The position numbers were made by a program, and so were the translations under genes. This document shows positions 25,581-36,068 of a stretch of 64,000 nt of DNA, piece after piece. This stretch comes from Pseudaminobacter salicylatoxidans (GTDB lineage: Bacteria > Pseudomonadota > Alphaproteobacteria > Rhizobiales > Rhizobiaceae), in the NCBI RefSeq assembly GCF_003148475.1, contig NZ_QGGG01000016.1, positions 1 through 64,000 of the forward strand, read 5' to 3'. The notes beneath the pieces were generated by a model. That model had not been told where the DNA came from and ran no database searches. It saw only the letters and a list, made by a program, of their open reading frames with translations. Position 1 is the stretch's first letter. The number at the start of each line of letters is the position of its first letter.

Positions 25581-26645
25581 TCAGAACATTTCGCTTGGAT
25601 CGAAATTGACGATGACATCCGCCCAGGCGTCATACTTGTCGGCGGGAAGGTTGTAGGGCGAGCATTTCAGCACCGCGCGCCGTGCTGATTCGGCCGCGGC
25701 ACGCTCGACGCCGCTCGCTCCGCCGCCGGAGATGATTTCGGCGCCGCCACTCACCGCCCCGTTGCGATCGAGCTTGAACTTCACCGACACGCGCAGGTTC
25801 TGCGCGTCGGCAGCCCCGGCCGGGATGTTCCAGCAGCGCTGGATCTGGCCGCGCAGCGCGTCCATCTCGCTCAGCGACAGCTTGGAGGCGTTGTTGCCCT
25901 TGTCGCCACCCAGGGCCGCCTGTTCGGTCGAGCGCTTGGCGCCGCCGCCGGCCGCCTTTTCCTTGCTGAGCAGGGCGGCGATCTCGTCGGCGTCGAACGA
26001 CTTCTCGTCCGATTTCTGGCGCGAGGAGGACGCCTGCTTGATCAGCTTTTCCGCTTCCTTCTTTTCGGGAGACTTGGCGGTCTGTGCCTGCGGCGGCTGC
26101 GGCTTGGCAGCGGGCGAGGGGGCCGACTTGGGCAGTTGAACGGTCTCTGCGTCCGGGCTCTCGGATGCGATGGTTTCGGCCACGGGGTCCGGCTTCACCT
26201 CCTGCTTGGGCTCGGGCTGCGGCTTCACCTCGGTGGCCGGCGTGGGCGTCGGCTTGGGTTCTGGCTGCTTGACCGGCTCCGGCTTGGGGTCGTCGGCGGG
26301 CTTGGGCGTCGGTTCGGGCGAAGGCGGCGGCGCATCGGCCGATTCCACCGGCTTGGGCTTGGCTTCGGGCGTCGGCTTCTTGTCGGTGTCGACGCTGTTT
26401 TCGCCCACCTTCTGGGCATCGGCAACGATGTCGGGCCGTTGCGTCGGCTTCGGCGCGGGCTTTTCCTTCATCGGCGATTTCTTGTCGCCCTGCTGGATCT
26501 GGGTCAGCGATTCGATCGGAACGATGTCGACGGGAAGGGATTCGACATCCGTCACCTCGAAGGCGCGCGGCGCCGACAGCGTGAACAGGCCGAGCCCCAG
26601 CGCCGCAGCGTGCAGGATAACCGATGTTGTAAGACCGGCTTTCAT
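25581..26645 (-). CDS. tolA: TolA-like / TonB-family energy transducer
   Basis: This 354-residue bitopic protein connects the TolQR motor to TolB and Pal. It has one N-terminal membrane helix (residues about 7-24), a long Pro/Lys/Glu/Val-rich extended region (about 60-200) with PKP and PEPKP repeats, a charged helical part, and a C-terminal globular domain (LSEMDALRGQIQRCWNIPAGA...). The fold of the last domain is the TolA/TonB type. It lies six bases downstream of tolR. The very high Pro/Lys content replaces the long Ala/Lys helix of enteric TolA. Confidence 0.9.
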   Translation of the reverse strand: MKAGLTTSVILHAAALGLGLFTLSAPRAFEVTDVESLPVDIVPIESLTQIQQGDKKSPMKEKPAPKPTQRPDIVADAQKVGENSVDTDKKPTPEAKPKPVESADAPPPSPEPTPKPADDPKPEPVKQPEPKPTPTPATEVKPQPEPKQEVKPDPVAETIASESPDAETVQLPKSAPSPAAKPQPPQAQTAKSPEKKEAEKLIKQASSSRQKSDEKSFDADEIAALLSKEKAAGGGAKRSTEQAALGGDKGNNASKLSLSEMDALRGQIQRCWNIPAGAADAQNLRVSVKFKLDRNGAVSGGAEIISGGGASGVERAAAESARRAVLKCSPYNLPADKYDAWADVIVNFDPSEMF

Positions 26646-26651
26646 GCCTTG

Positions 26652-27101
26652 CTACTTGTCCTGTTCCTGCAACGTCACCAGGCCGAGATTCTTGTAACCG
26701 GCGGCCGAAATACGCGCCATCACCTTCATCACCGTGCCGTAGTCGGCGGTCTTGTCGCCGCGCACATAGATGCGCTCGTCATAGCCGGTCTGGGAAATCG
26801 CCTCGAGCTTGGCGACGATCTCCTCGAGCGGGATTTCGGTTTCCTGCAGATAGATCTGGCCCTGGTCGTTCACCGACACGGTGATCGGCTGCGTCTCGGA
26901 ATTCATTGCCTTGGCCTGCGTCTCGGGCAGGTCGATCGGCACGCCGACGGTGAGCAGCGGCGCCGCCACCATGAAGATGATGAGCAGCACCAGCATCACA
27001 TCCACCAGCGGCGTGACGTTGATTTCGGAAATCGGTCCCTTGCGCCCGCGCCGCCTGCCGCGTCCGCCGCGCGCACCGCCTGCGCTTACAGACATACCCA
27101 T
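26652..27101 (-). CDS. tolR: Tol-Pal motor subunit TolR
   Basis: This 149-residue protein has a basic Gly/Arg-rich N-terminus, then ISEINVTPLVDVMLVLLIIFMVAAPLLTVG, in which the membrane Asp of PLVDVMLVLL is the proton-motive residue shared with ExbD and MotB. The periplasmic domain follows, with the VPIDLPE and IYVRGDK motifs. It forms the stator-like motor with TolQ. The start is MGMSV at 27101 with AAGGGGA upstream; its start lies 12 bases after the tolQ stop. Confidence 0.95.
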   Translation of the reverse strand: MGMSVSAGGARGGRGRRRGRKGPISEINVTPLVDVMLVLLIIFMVAAPLLTVGVPIDLPETQAKAMNSETQPITVSVNDQGQIYLQETEIPLEEIVAKLEAISQTGYDERIYVRGDKTADYGTVMKVMARISAAGYKNLGLVTLQEQDK

Positions 27102-27113
27102 GATTGCGTCCCC

Positions 27114-27824
27114 TTAGGCCTTCTGGGCCACCTTCTCATCGATTTGCCGCGACAGTATGGCGGAGAATTCGTCCGCGAAGCCTTCCATGCGTCCGCCCAG
27201 CTTGCCCGCATCCGCCGACAGCTTGTTGTAGGCGATGACGGCGGGAATGGCGGCCAGCAGGCCGATTGCCGTCGCCAGGAGCGCCTCGGCGATGCCGGGG
27301 GCGACCACGGCGAGGTTCGTCGATTTCGAACCGGCGATCGCCTGGAACGAGGTCATGATGCCGACCACGGTGCCGAACAGGCCGATGAAGGGGGCTGCCG
27401 AGCCGATCGTGGCGAGGAAGCCCAGCCGGCCCTCCAGCCGCTCCATCTCGCGCGTCAGCGCCAGGTCCATGGCCTTGTCGATGCGCGTCTGCAGCCCCAG
27501 CGGCGATTTCGCGCCCTTCTCGAAGCTCTTCTTCCACTCGCGCATGGCGGCCACGAAGATCGAGCCCATGCCCGAAGTCTTGCGGTCGGACAGCGTGCGG
27601 TAAAGCTCTTCGAGCGACTGGCCAGACCAGAAGACCTGCTCGAAGCGGTTCAGCGCCACACGCATGCGGCCATACGCGACGGCCTTGTCGACAATGATCG
27701 CCCAGGTCCAGATGGAAGCGCCGAGCAGGCCGAGCATGACCAGCTTGACGACCCAGCCGGCCTGCCAGAACAGTGCCCATATAGACAGTTGTGCGCTCGG
27801 TTCTGCGAGTGCGAGGTTTTCCAT
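27114..27824 (-). CDS. tolQ: Tol-Pal motor subunit TolQ
   Basis: This 236-residue protein has three membrane helices and the family signature LGFLATIGSAAPFIGLFGTVVGIM in the second, plus the third helix IAEALLATAIGLLAAIPAVIAYN. With TolR it couples the proton gradient to TolA movement during cell constriction. It is the first gene of tolQ-tolR-tolA-tolB-pal here. ybgC, which usually precedes tolQ, is missing from this place and is found at 51395 on the other strand. Confidence 0.96.
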   Translation of the reverse strand: MENLALAEPSAQLSIWALFWQAGWVVKLVMLGLLGASIWTWAIIVDKAVAYGRMRVALNRFEQVFWSGQSLEELYRTLSDRKTSGMGSIFVAAMREWKKSFEKGAKSPLGLQTRIDKAMDLALTREMERLEGRLGFLATIGSAAPFIGLFGTVVGIMTSFQAIAGSKSTNLAVVAPGIAEALLATAIGLLAAIPAVIAYNKLSADAGKLGGRMEGFADEFSAILSRQIDEKVAQKA

Positions 27825-28152
27825 GTTCAGACAGTCCTTAATACTTTCCGGGCTCGGCTCAACGCTGCCCTTTGCGCTTCATCCCGACTTTGGTCCGTTC
27901 GCGCGAAGCTACCGGAATGCCCCAGAATTGCGCCGTTGCAGGCCTTTTCGGGGCGAAATTTGGTAAAAGGAAGGCGCTGAATCCGCGCAATCTTCACCAT
28001 GTTCTTCATGAACTGTTATGGTTAAGGATGAGTTAGGAGTAAGGCCGCGAGATAACGTGCGACTATTCGCGTCGCATCTTTTTGTGGCGGGTGCCCGTGG
28101 AAATGCGCGCCCGGTCCTCTGGTATCGGCGCGCGCGCCGTTCTATATTCGCC
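27825..28152. other. Divergent promoter region of tolQ and 6S RNA
   Basis: No gene is seen. The region must hold the tolQ promoter on the minus strand and the 6S promoter on the plus strand; TCTATATT at 28141-28148 is a plausible -10 for the 6S RNA. It is also a candidate breakpoint of the inversion proposed for this window. Confidence 0.4.
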
Positions 28153-28315
28153 AAGGCGGTCTGCGCCTCGCGGCAGGAGTAACATTCCCCGGGGCCTTAT
28201 CGATCCTTAAGGGAGCTGTCCCTGGGAAGACCCGTGGGTTTTCTCATACGGCGCCCACCTACTTTGTAGGTTCCCGGGATCGACATCTCCACCGGTTGTG
28301 TGGATCGCCACTTTT
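28153..28315 (+). ncRNA. ssrS: 6S RNA (ssrS)
   Basis: This RNA binds the housekeeping RNA polymerase holoenzyme and mimics an open promoter. The ends pair as GGCGGTCT (28155-28162) with GGATCGCC (28302-28309), allowing wobble pairs. Internal blocks TTCCCCGGGGCC, CCCGTGGG and GGTTCCCGGGA match alphaproteobacterial 6S RNA as I know it. Location directly upstream of the 5-formyltetrahydrofolate cyclo-ligase gene (28473) is the conserved neighbourhood in many bacteria. The exact ends are estimated to within several bases. Confidence 0.88.
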
Positions 28316-28472
28316 CTCCTGCAATTTGATGGTTGCGCGTCCGGTTGCGGCACTTTTGCGCCGGGCGTCGAAATTTCGTGCCTCGTGGAGTAAGTGTCGT
28401 TCCCGCGACGCCGTGTCATGCCGGCCCCACCTATTTTTTGAGGAACATGCGGCGGTTGCAGGAGGTAGAGCC

Positions 28473-29057
28473 ATGACGGACATGAAGGCGCTGAAAAAGG
28501 AACTGCGTCGCGAGGCGCTGGCGCGCCGCGACGCCCTGCCGGTCGACTGGCGCATCGAAATGTCGCTGCAAATGGCCGAGGCCGCCGCTTCCGTCCCTCT
28601 CGATCCGGGCACGGTCGTTTCAGGTTTCTGGCCCATGCGCTCGGAGGTCGACAGCCGGCCGCTGATGTTTGCGCTGCGCGAGAAGGGCGCCCGCCTGTGC
28701 CTGCCCGCCATCCTCGACAAGACCACCATCGTCTTTCGCGAACTGGTGCGGGGGGCCGAACTGGTCGGGATGAGCTTCGGCACCGCTGGCCCCGGCGAGG
28801 GTGCGGAGGTGCTCGACCCCGAAATCATGCTGATACCGCTCGCCGCATTCGACAGGCGCGGCCACCGCATCGGCTACGGCGCCGGCTATTACGACCGCGC
28901 CATCGGCAAGCTGCACGACAAGGGCATGCGTCCGCGCATGATCGGCGTCGCCTTCGACTGCCAGGAGGTTGCGCTGGTGCCCGACGAGCCGCACGACGTG
29001 GTTATCCCGGAAATCCTGACCGAAACCGGGTTGCGCCGCTTCGGCTCCTCTCTGTAG
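28473..29057 (+). CDS. 5-formyltetrahydrofolate cyclo-ligase
   Basis: This 194-residue enzyme converts 5-formyl-THF to 5,10-methenyl-THF with ATP (ygfA type). Motifs: the basic N-terminal helix KKELRREALARRDALP, substrate region FWPMRSEVDSRPLM, and the nucleotide-binding loop GHRIGYGAGYYDR. ATG 28473 follows GGAGG, and the 6S RNA gene lies 150 bases upstream, a linkage conserved in many bacteria. Length is normal. Confidence 0.93.
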   Translation: MTDMKALKKELRREALARRDALPVDWRIEMSLQMAEAAASVPLDPGTVVSGFWPMRSEVDSRPLMFALREKGARLCLPAILDKTTIVFRELVRGAELVGMSFGTAGPGEGAEVLDPEIMLIPLAAFDRRGHRIGYGAGYYDRAIGKLHDKGMRPRMIGVAFDCQEVALVPDEPHDVVIPEILTETGLRRFGSSL

Positions 29058-29104
29058 AAGGAAAAGGCGTCCGGCGACCGAAAATCGCGCATGCCGTCAG
29101 GCGT

Positions 29105-29160
29105 TAGAGCATGTTGCAGCCAAGTGGAATCACTCGGTGTCGCATACATGCAGCAAAATC
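29105..29160. repeat. Intergenic repeat, family A copy 1
   Basis: The block beginning TAGAGCAT with GGAATC and GTCGCA in fixed order also occurs at 34375, where the same anchor words appear at the same distances with diverged sequence between them. It lies between the cyclo-ligase gene and the YmdB-like gene, directly before a second, different repeat. Confidence 0.6.
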
Positions 29161-29169
29161 AACTAGATG

Positions 29170-29218
29170 GACCATGATGTCGTCCGAAAGCCGCTTCGCA
29201 CTTTTCAGCATCATGGTC
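29170..29218. repeat. 49-bp palindromic repeat, family B copy 1
   Basis: Ten-base ends GACCATGATG and CATCATGGTC are perfect inverted repeats. Read in reverse, the element aligns over 49 bases with 57281-57329, with 39 identities by eye, and the end changes are compensatory. It belongs to the GAGCATGAT...GAAAAGTG type of intergenic element common in Rhizobiales. Confidence 0.75.
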
Positions 29219-29245
29219 TAGGCTTGGCTGCGGGACAAGGATTTC

Positions 29246-30070
29246 ATGAGACTTCTCTTTCTGGGTGACATGGTCGGCAAGACCGGCCGCACGGCGGTCT
29301 GGGAAAGGCTGCCGGGACTGATTTCCGATTTCCGGCTGGATTTCGTCATCGTCAACGGCGAGAACGCCGCCGGCGGCTTCGGCATCACCGAAGAGATTTT
29401 TCGCGAAACGCTGAACGCCGGCGCCGATGTGGTGACCACCGGCAATCATGTGTGGGACCAGCGCGAGGCGCTGACCTTTGCGCCGCGCGAGGAACGCTTC
29501 CTGCGCCCGGCCAATTTCCCCAAGGGCACGCCGGGGCGCGGTTCGGGCGTCTATGTCGCCCGCAACGGCGCGCGTGTGCTGGTGTCCAACATCATGGGCC
29601 GCGTCTTCATGCATCCCGAGCTGGACGATCCGTTCCAGGCCGCCGAGCGCGAGCTTGCCGCATGCCCGCTCGGCGAGCAGGCGGATGCCGTGGTGATCGA
29701 CTTCCACGCAGAGGCGACCAGCGAGAAGATGTGCTTTGCCCATTTCGTCGATGGGCGCGCCAGCCTCGTCGTCGGCACGCATACGCACCAGCCGACCGCC
29801 GATCATCAGATTCTCAATGGCGGCACCGCCTATCTGACTGATGCCGGCATGTGTGGCGACTATGATTCCTCGCTGGGCATGGACAAGGAGGAACCGCTCA
29901 ACCGCTTCCTTTCCAAGGTGCCGAAAGGACGCTTCGAGGCGGCCAGCGGTCCGGCGACGATTTGCGGCGTCGGGGTCGAGATTTCCGATCGCACCGGCCT
30001 TGCCGAAAAGGTGGCGCCGCTCAGGCTCGGGGCCAGGCTGGAAGAAACCGTTCCGGTTTTTTGGTCCTGA
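29246..30070 (+). CDS. YmdB-like metallophosphoesterase (TIGR00282 family)
   Basis: This 274-residue protein has the two-metal phosphoesterase motifs GDMVGKTGR (residues 7-15), [19 protein letters not shown] and, near the C-terminus, [16 protein letters not shown]. The family in Bacillus (YmdB) hydrolyses 2',3'-cyclic nucleotides and affects biofilm decisions; the role in Alphaproteobacteria is not settled. ATG 29246 comes right after the family B repeat. It is followed by terC 70 bases later on the same strand. Confidence 0.9.
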   Translation: MRLLFLGDMVGKTGRTAVWERLPGLISDFRLDFVIVNGENAAGGFGITEEIFRETLNAGADVVTTGNHVWDQREALTFAPREERFLRPANFPKGTPGRGSGVYVARNGARVLVSNIMGRVFMHPELDDPFQAAERELAACPLGEQADAVVIDFHAEATSEKMCFAHFVDGRASLVVGTHTHQPTADHQILNGGTAYLTDAGMCGDYDSSLGMDKEEPLNRFLSKVPKGRFEAASGPATICGVGVEISDRTGLAEKVAPLRLGARLEETVPVFWS

Positions 30071-30140
30071 CGTTGACGTAAGCCGGGGCCGTTCCTACTT
30101 CTTGCCGGAAATCCTACCGGACAGGGGACAAGCTCCGCAG

Positions 30141-30905
30141 ATGCCGATCATCGACTTTCTGGCGCCGCATTTCGCATTTCTCGGCGATCCCACGGCGTGG
30201 GCCGCCCTTGTCACACTCGTGGTGATGGAGGTGGTGCTCGGCATCGACAACCTCATCTTCATCTCGATCCTCACCAACAAGTTGCCGCCGGAGCATCAGT
30301 CGCGGGCGCGCCGGCTGGGCATCAGCGCCGCACTCGTCATGCGTCTGGTGTTGCTGGCCACCATATCCTTTATCGTGCAGCTCACCACGCCGGTGTTCAC
30401 CTTGTTCGACCATGGCTTCTCGTGGCGCGACATCATCCTCATCGCCGGCGGGCTGTTCCTGGTCTGGAAGGCCACGACCGAAATCCACCATTCGATGGAC
30501 CCAGCCCATGGCGACGGCGCGCAGAATGCGGCCAGCGGCACGCTGCAGCTCACGCTGGGCGCGGCGATCTTCCAGATCCTGCTGCTCGATCTGGTGTTCT
30601 CGGTGGATTCGATCATCACCGCGGTCGGCATGACCGACGAGATCGTCATCATGTATATCGCCGTCATCGCGGCGGTGACGGTCATGCTTTTGGCCGCCGA
30701 CCCGCTGGCCAAGTTCATTGCCGCCAACCCGACCATCGTCATGCTGGCGCTCGGCTTCCTGCTGATGATCGGCATGACGCTGATTGCCGACGGCATGGGC
30801 TACCATGTGCCCAAGGGCTACATCTACGCGGCCATGGGCTTCTCGGCGCTGGTCGAGGGCCTCAACATGCTGGCGCGGCATCGCAGGTCCGGCGGCGGAC
30901 ACTGA
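30141..30905 (+). CDS. TerC-family integral membrane protein
   Basis: This 254-residue protein has about seven membrane helices and the TerC hallmarks [18 protein letters not shown] and [18 protein letters not shown], whose acidic residues inside the membrane are thought to bind metal. Relatives export Mn(II) or act in metallation of exported enzymes. The start is ATG 30141 with GGGGA upstream; the frame continues upstream into YmdB but without family similarity. It sits between ymdB-like and yebC genes in one direction. Confidence 0.9.
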   Translation: MPIIDFLAPHFAFLGDPTAWAALVTLVVMEVVLGIDNLIFISILTNKLPPEHQSRARRLGISAALVMRLVLLATISFIVQLTTPVFTLFDHGFSWRDIILIAGGLFLVWKATTEIHHSMDPAHGDGAQNAASGTLQLTLGAAIFQILLLDLVFSVDSIITAVGMTDEIVIMYIAVIAAVTVMLLAADPLAKFIAANPTIVMLALGFLLMIGMTLIADGMGYHVPKGYIYAAMGFSALVEGLNMLARHRRSGGGH

Positions 30906-31025
30906 CACCCCTTTTTGCCGGCCACTGTGGGGGGCGGCAAAACGGTTCTTCTGGACGTTGGGCGGCATTTTATCTATAAGCCGCCCCATTCCAGATAGCC
31001 GAAATTCAACGACAGCAGGGGTTCC

Positions 31026-31775
31026 ATGGCTGGCCATTCACAATTCAAGAACATCATGCACCGCAAGGGCCGTCAGGATGCGGCGCGGTCCAAGATGTTT
31101 TCCAAGCTCGCGCGCGAAATCACGGTTGCCGCCAAGCAGGGCCTTCCCGACCCGGCGATGAACCCGCGCCTGCGGCTCGCGATCCAGAACGCCAAGGCCG
31201 AGTCGATGCCGAAGGACAACATCCAGCGCGCCATCAACAAGGCTTCGGGCGGTGATGCCGAGAACTACGAGGAAGTGCGCTACGAGGGCTATGGCCCTGG
31301 TGGTATTGCCGTTATCGTCGAGGCGCTGACCGACAACCGCAACCGCTCCGCCTCGAATGTGCGTGCCGCCTTCACCAAGGCCGGCGGTGCGCTGGGCGAA
31401 ACCGGTTCGGTCGCGTTCATGTGGGATCGCGTCGGCGAGATCGTCTACCCGCCGGCTGCCGGCGATGCCGACAAGGTGATGGAGGCCGCGATCGAGGCCG
31501 GCGCGGAAGACGTGCAGTCCGACGAGGACAGCCACACCATTTTGTGCGCCTTCGAAGACCTCGGCGACGTGTCCAAGGCGCTCGAAGCCTCGCTCGGCGA
31601 AGCCCAGTCGCTCAAGGCGATCTGGAAGCCGCAGAATACCGTGCCTGTGGACGAGGATCGCGCCCGCTCGGTGCTGAAGCTCATCGCCACCCTGGAGGAC
31701 GACGACGACGTGCAGAACGTCTACGCCAATTTCGAGGTGGACGAAGAAACCATGGCCAAGCTCAGCGCGGCATGA
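31026..31775 (+). CDS. yebC: YebC/TACO1 family protein
   Basis: This 249-residue protein begins [32 protein letters not shown], the highly conserved N-terminus of YebC. The family has been described as a transcription regulator, and recent work supports a role in translation of difficult (for example proline-rich) stretches, as for mitochondrial TACO1. Three-domain length is normal. In many relatives yebC lies just upstream of ruvC; here ruvC is 15 kb away. The stop overlaps the next gene by four bases. Confidence 0.95.
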   Translation: MAGHSQFKNIMHRKGRQDAARSKMFSKLAREITVAAKQGLPDPAMNPRLRLAIQNAKAESMPKDNIQRAINKASGGDAENYEEVRYEGYGPGGIAVIVEALTDNRNRSASNVRAAFTKAGGALGETGSVAFMWDRVGEIVYPPAAGDADKVMEAAIEAGAEDVQSDEDSHTILCAFEDLGDVSKALEASLGEAQSLKAIWKPQNTVPVDEDRARSVLKLIATLEDDDDVQNVYANFEVDEETMAKLSAA

Positions 31776-32065
31776 CCACGCCCGGGGCCCGCATCGCCAT
31801 CACCTACTGCACGCAGTGCATGTGGATGCTGCGTGCGGGCTGGCTGGCGCAGGAACTGCTTTCCACCTTCGGCACGGATCTCGCGGAAGTGGCATTGGTA
31901 CCCGGCACCGGCGGCATCTTCGAGATCACCTGCAATGGCGAGCTGATCTGGGAACGCAAGCGCGACGGCGGCTTTCCGGAGGCCAAGGTGCTCAAGCAGA
32001 GGGTTCGCGACATCATCGACCCGCAACGCGATCTCGGCCATGCCGACCGCAAGCCGGCGGAGTGA
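31772..32065 (+). CDS. SelW/SelT/SelH-like (Rdx family) thioredoxin-fold protein
   Basis: This encodes 97 residues, coupled to yebC by an ATGA overlap. After a short N-terminus the strand-loop-helix [24 protein letters not shown] holds a redox CxxC (Cys13, Cys16), the position of CxxU in selenoprotein W. The later segments [41 protein letters not shown] fit the family. It is the Cys form, not a selenoprotein. Role and partner are unknown; a link with translation stress is suggested only by coupling to yebC. Confidence 0.85.
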   Translation: MTTPGARIAITYCTQCMWMLRAGWLAQELLSTFGTDLAEVALVPGTGGIFEITCNGELIWERKRDGGFPEAKVLKQRVRDIIDPQRDLGHADRKPAE

Positions 32066-32108
32066 GCCCAGGCCGCCCGGACGCTCTCCGACATGCGAGG
32101 CCCGCAAT

Positions 32109-32140
32109 AAAAAAACCCGCCTCGAAGGCGGGTTTTTTTT
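32109..32140. terminator. Bidirectional terminator between convergent units
   Basis: CCCGCC (32116-32121) pairs with GGCGGG (32127-32132) around TCGAA, flanked by seven A and eight T. It serves the yebC unit on the plus strand and rpmE on the minus strand, which ends at 32162. Confidence 0.93.
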
Positions 32141-32161
32141 GCAATGGTTTCGAAGCGCGGC

Positions 32162-32383
32162 TTAGATGCCGAGGCCTTCGTAGCGCTTCTTGAACTTCGA
32201 CAGGCGGCCGCCGCGGTCGAGCAGCGTCTGCGTGCCGCCGGTCCAGGCCGGATGGGTCGACGGATCGATGTCGAGATTCATCGTGTCGCCTTCCTTGCCC
32301 CAGGTCGAGCGCGTCTGGTATTCGGTACCGTCGGTCATGACGACCTTGATCATGTGGTAGTCGGGATGGATATCGGCCTTCAT
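32162..32383 (-). CDS. rpmE: 50S ribosomal protein L31
   Basis: This 73-residue protein begins [22 protein letters not shown] and ends KFKKRYEG, the L31 family. The CxxC zinc ligands of zinc-type L31 are absent, as usual in Alphaproteobacteria. It is divergent from the ABC transporter gene at 32574; the 190 bases between contain both promoters. Confidence 0.97.
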   Translation of the reverse strand: MKADIHPDYHMIKVVMTDGTEYQTRSTWGKEGDTMNLDIDPSTHPAWTGGTQTLLDRGGRLSKFKKRYEGLGI

Positions 32384-32573
32384 CGCACTTTTTCCTGCTG
32401 TCGGGCGCGGATCGCGGCTTGCGCCTGCGGCGATGCGCCTCTTTTGAAAACTCGAAGCCGCAGCTATTGAGGGCCACGGCTTCTAAAACGGTCGGCGTGG
32501 CTATACATCAGGCCGATTTGAATCACAAGGCCGCAGCGGAGGTTTCGCGCAGACGGCTGAAAGGACGGAAAAG

Positions 32574-34374
<1,801 letters not shown>

Positions 34375-34376
<2 letters not shown>

Positions 34377-34432
34377 AGCATTTGCAGTCAGACGGAATCG
34401 TCTGACGTCGCACAAATGCGGCCAGGAAAACA
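34375..34432. repeat. Intergenic repeat, family A copy 2
   Basis: Begins TAGAGCAT inside the stop of the ABC exporter gene and shares GGAATC, GTCGCA and AATGC anchors with 29105-29160. An internal hairpin CAGACGG..CGTCTG and outer CATTTG/CAAATG arms show that it is palindromic. Confidence 0.6.
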
Positions 34433-34495
34433 AGGCTGGAGCAGCGGAGGCGCGTTCGTCAGAACGCCCGCCGCTCCAGCCGCGGCGGGCACCGC

Positions 34496-35980
34496 CTACG
34501 CCCCGTAGCGCTGCTTCAGATGCTCGATGAAATAGCGCGCATTGAGTTTCTCGCCGGTCGCGCGCTCCAGAAGTTCGGGCGTCGAATAGCGCGAGCCCTG
34601 CGACCAGATATTATCGCGCCGCCAGCCATTGACCGTCTCGAAATCGCCGCGCGCGATCTGCTCGTCCACGGCCGGATGCTGCTGTTTGAGCGCCGCCCAT
34701 TGCTGCGCCGCCATCATCGCGCCCAGCGTATAGGATGGGAAATAGCCGAAGGCGGCGCCTGGCCAGTGCACGTCCTGCATCGGCCCGTCGGCGGGGTTGT
34801 CGATGGTCGAGAGCCCCAGATAAGCGCGCATCTTGGCGTCCCACGCTTCCGGCAGGTCCACAGGGCTCAGCTGGCCGCCGACCAGTTCCTGCTCCAGTTC
34901 GAAGCGCAGGATGACGTGCAGCGGATAGGTCACTTCGTCGGCATCGACGCGGATCAGGCCGGGCTCGACCATATGCACATGCGGCAGGATATCGGCCTTG
35001 CTCCAGTGTTCGCCCAGATGCTGTTCGACCAGCGGCAGGCCCCAGTCCCAGAAGGCCGGATTGCGGCCGAACTGCTTTTCCACGAACAGGCTCTGGCTTT
35101 CATGCACCGCCATGCCGCGCGCCTTGCCGAGCGGCCAGTGCGCCCAGTCCTGCGGCAGGTTCTGCTCATAGAGCGCGTGGCCGGTCTCGTGCAGCACGCC
35201 CATCAGCGACGACAGGAAGTCGGTGGTCTTGTAGCGCGTGGTGATGCGCACATCGGTCGGCACGCCGCCGCAGAACGGATGGTGCGACACCGACAGGCTG
35301 CCGTGCGTGAGGTCGAAGCCCACGGCCGCCATCATCGCAAGGCCAAGCTCGCGCTGGCGCTCGACCGGATAGGAGCCGGAAAGAGGTTTTAGCGGCGCCT
35401 TCCCCAGCCGGGCAGCCTGCACCTCGAGCGCTTCCGGCACGAAACCCTTGAGAAAGCGCTTCAGTTCATCGAACACGGGCGCGATGTCGGCGGCGCGGTT
35501 GCCGGGATCGTACTGCTCCATCAGCGCGTCGTAGGGCTGGAGCTTGAGCGCGTCGGCGCGCATGGCGGCCTCCTCGCGCACCAACGCGATCACGCCTTCC
35601 AGCGCGGGCAGGAAGCCCGCCCAGTCGTTCTTGGCGCGCAGGTCGCGCCAAAGCTGCTCGCAGCGCATGCGCGCCACCGTCAACCGTTCGACGAACTCGG
35701 CGGGCAGGCAGGTCATGTTGGTGTATTGCCGCTTGAATTCGCGCAACGCCGCCTGTTGATCCGTGTCGAGCGCCTCGCTCTCGGCCGCGCCCATCCAATC
35801 GGCGATTTCGGGCGCCGTCGCCTGCCGGTGATGCATGCCCGCAAGCGTGGCCACGGCTTGCGCGCGCTTTTCGCCGCCGCCGATCGCCATATGGGTGGCC
35901 TCGTCGGCTCCGAGAATGGCGAGCGCATGTTCCAGCGCCTCGAGCTTGCGGCCGAGCTGGTCGAGTTTTGCGAATGACAT
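34496..35980 (-). CDS. Thermostable carboxypeptidase 1 (M32 family)
   Basis: This 494-residue cytosolic metallocarboxypeptidase removes C-terminal residues from peptides. The zinc motif HETGH is at residues 264-268 and the third-ligand region HESQSLFVE follows about 30 residues later; the DPGNRAADIAPVFDEL and PSYTLGAMMAAQ regions are typical of M32. Length is normal (about 500). GGAGG fixes the start at 35980. The next gene upstream on this strand ends 88 bases away, and no functional link to the neighbouring motor proteins is evident. Confidence 0.94.
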   Translation of the reverse strand: MSFAKLDQLGRKLEALEHALAILGADEATHMAIGGGEKRAQAVATLAGMHHRQATAPEIADWMGAAESEALDTDQQAALREFKRQYTNMTCLPAEFVERLTVARMRCEQLWRDLRAKNDWAGFLPALEGVIALVREEAAMRADALKLQPYDALMEQYDPGNRAADIAPVFDELKRFLKGFVPEALEVQAARLGKAPLKPLSGSYPVERQRELGLAMMAAVGFDLTHGSLSVSHHPFCGGVPTDVRITTRYKTTDFLSSLMGVLHETGHALYEQNLPQDWAHWPLGKARGMAVHESQSLFVEKQFGRNPAFWDWGLPLVEQHLGEHWSKADILPHVHMVEPGLIRVDADEVTYPLHVILRFELEQELVGGQLSPVDLPEAWDAKMRAYLGLSTIDNPADGPMQDVHWPGAAFGYFPSYTLGAMMAAQQWAALKQQHPAVDEQIARGDFETVNGWRRDNIWSQGSRYSTPELLERATGEKLNARYFIEHLKQRYGA

Positions 35981-36068
35981 GGTGCCTCCGGACATCGTTG
36001 CAGGCCGGCGAGAGGACACCAATGCGCCGCCGCTGGCAAGCCCCTGAAAGGGCCTGCCGATGCGGGTG

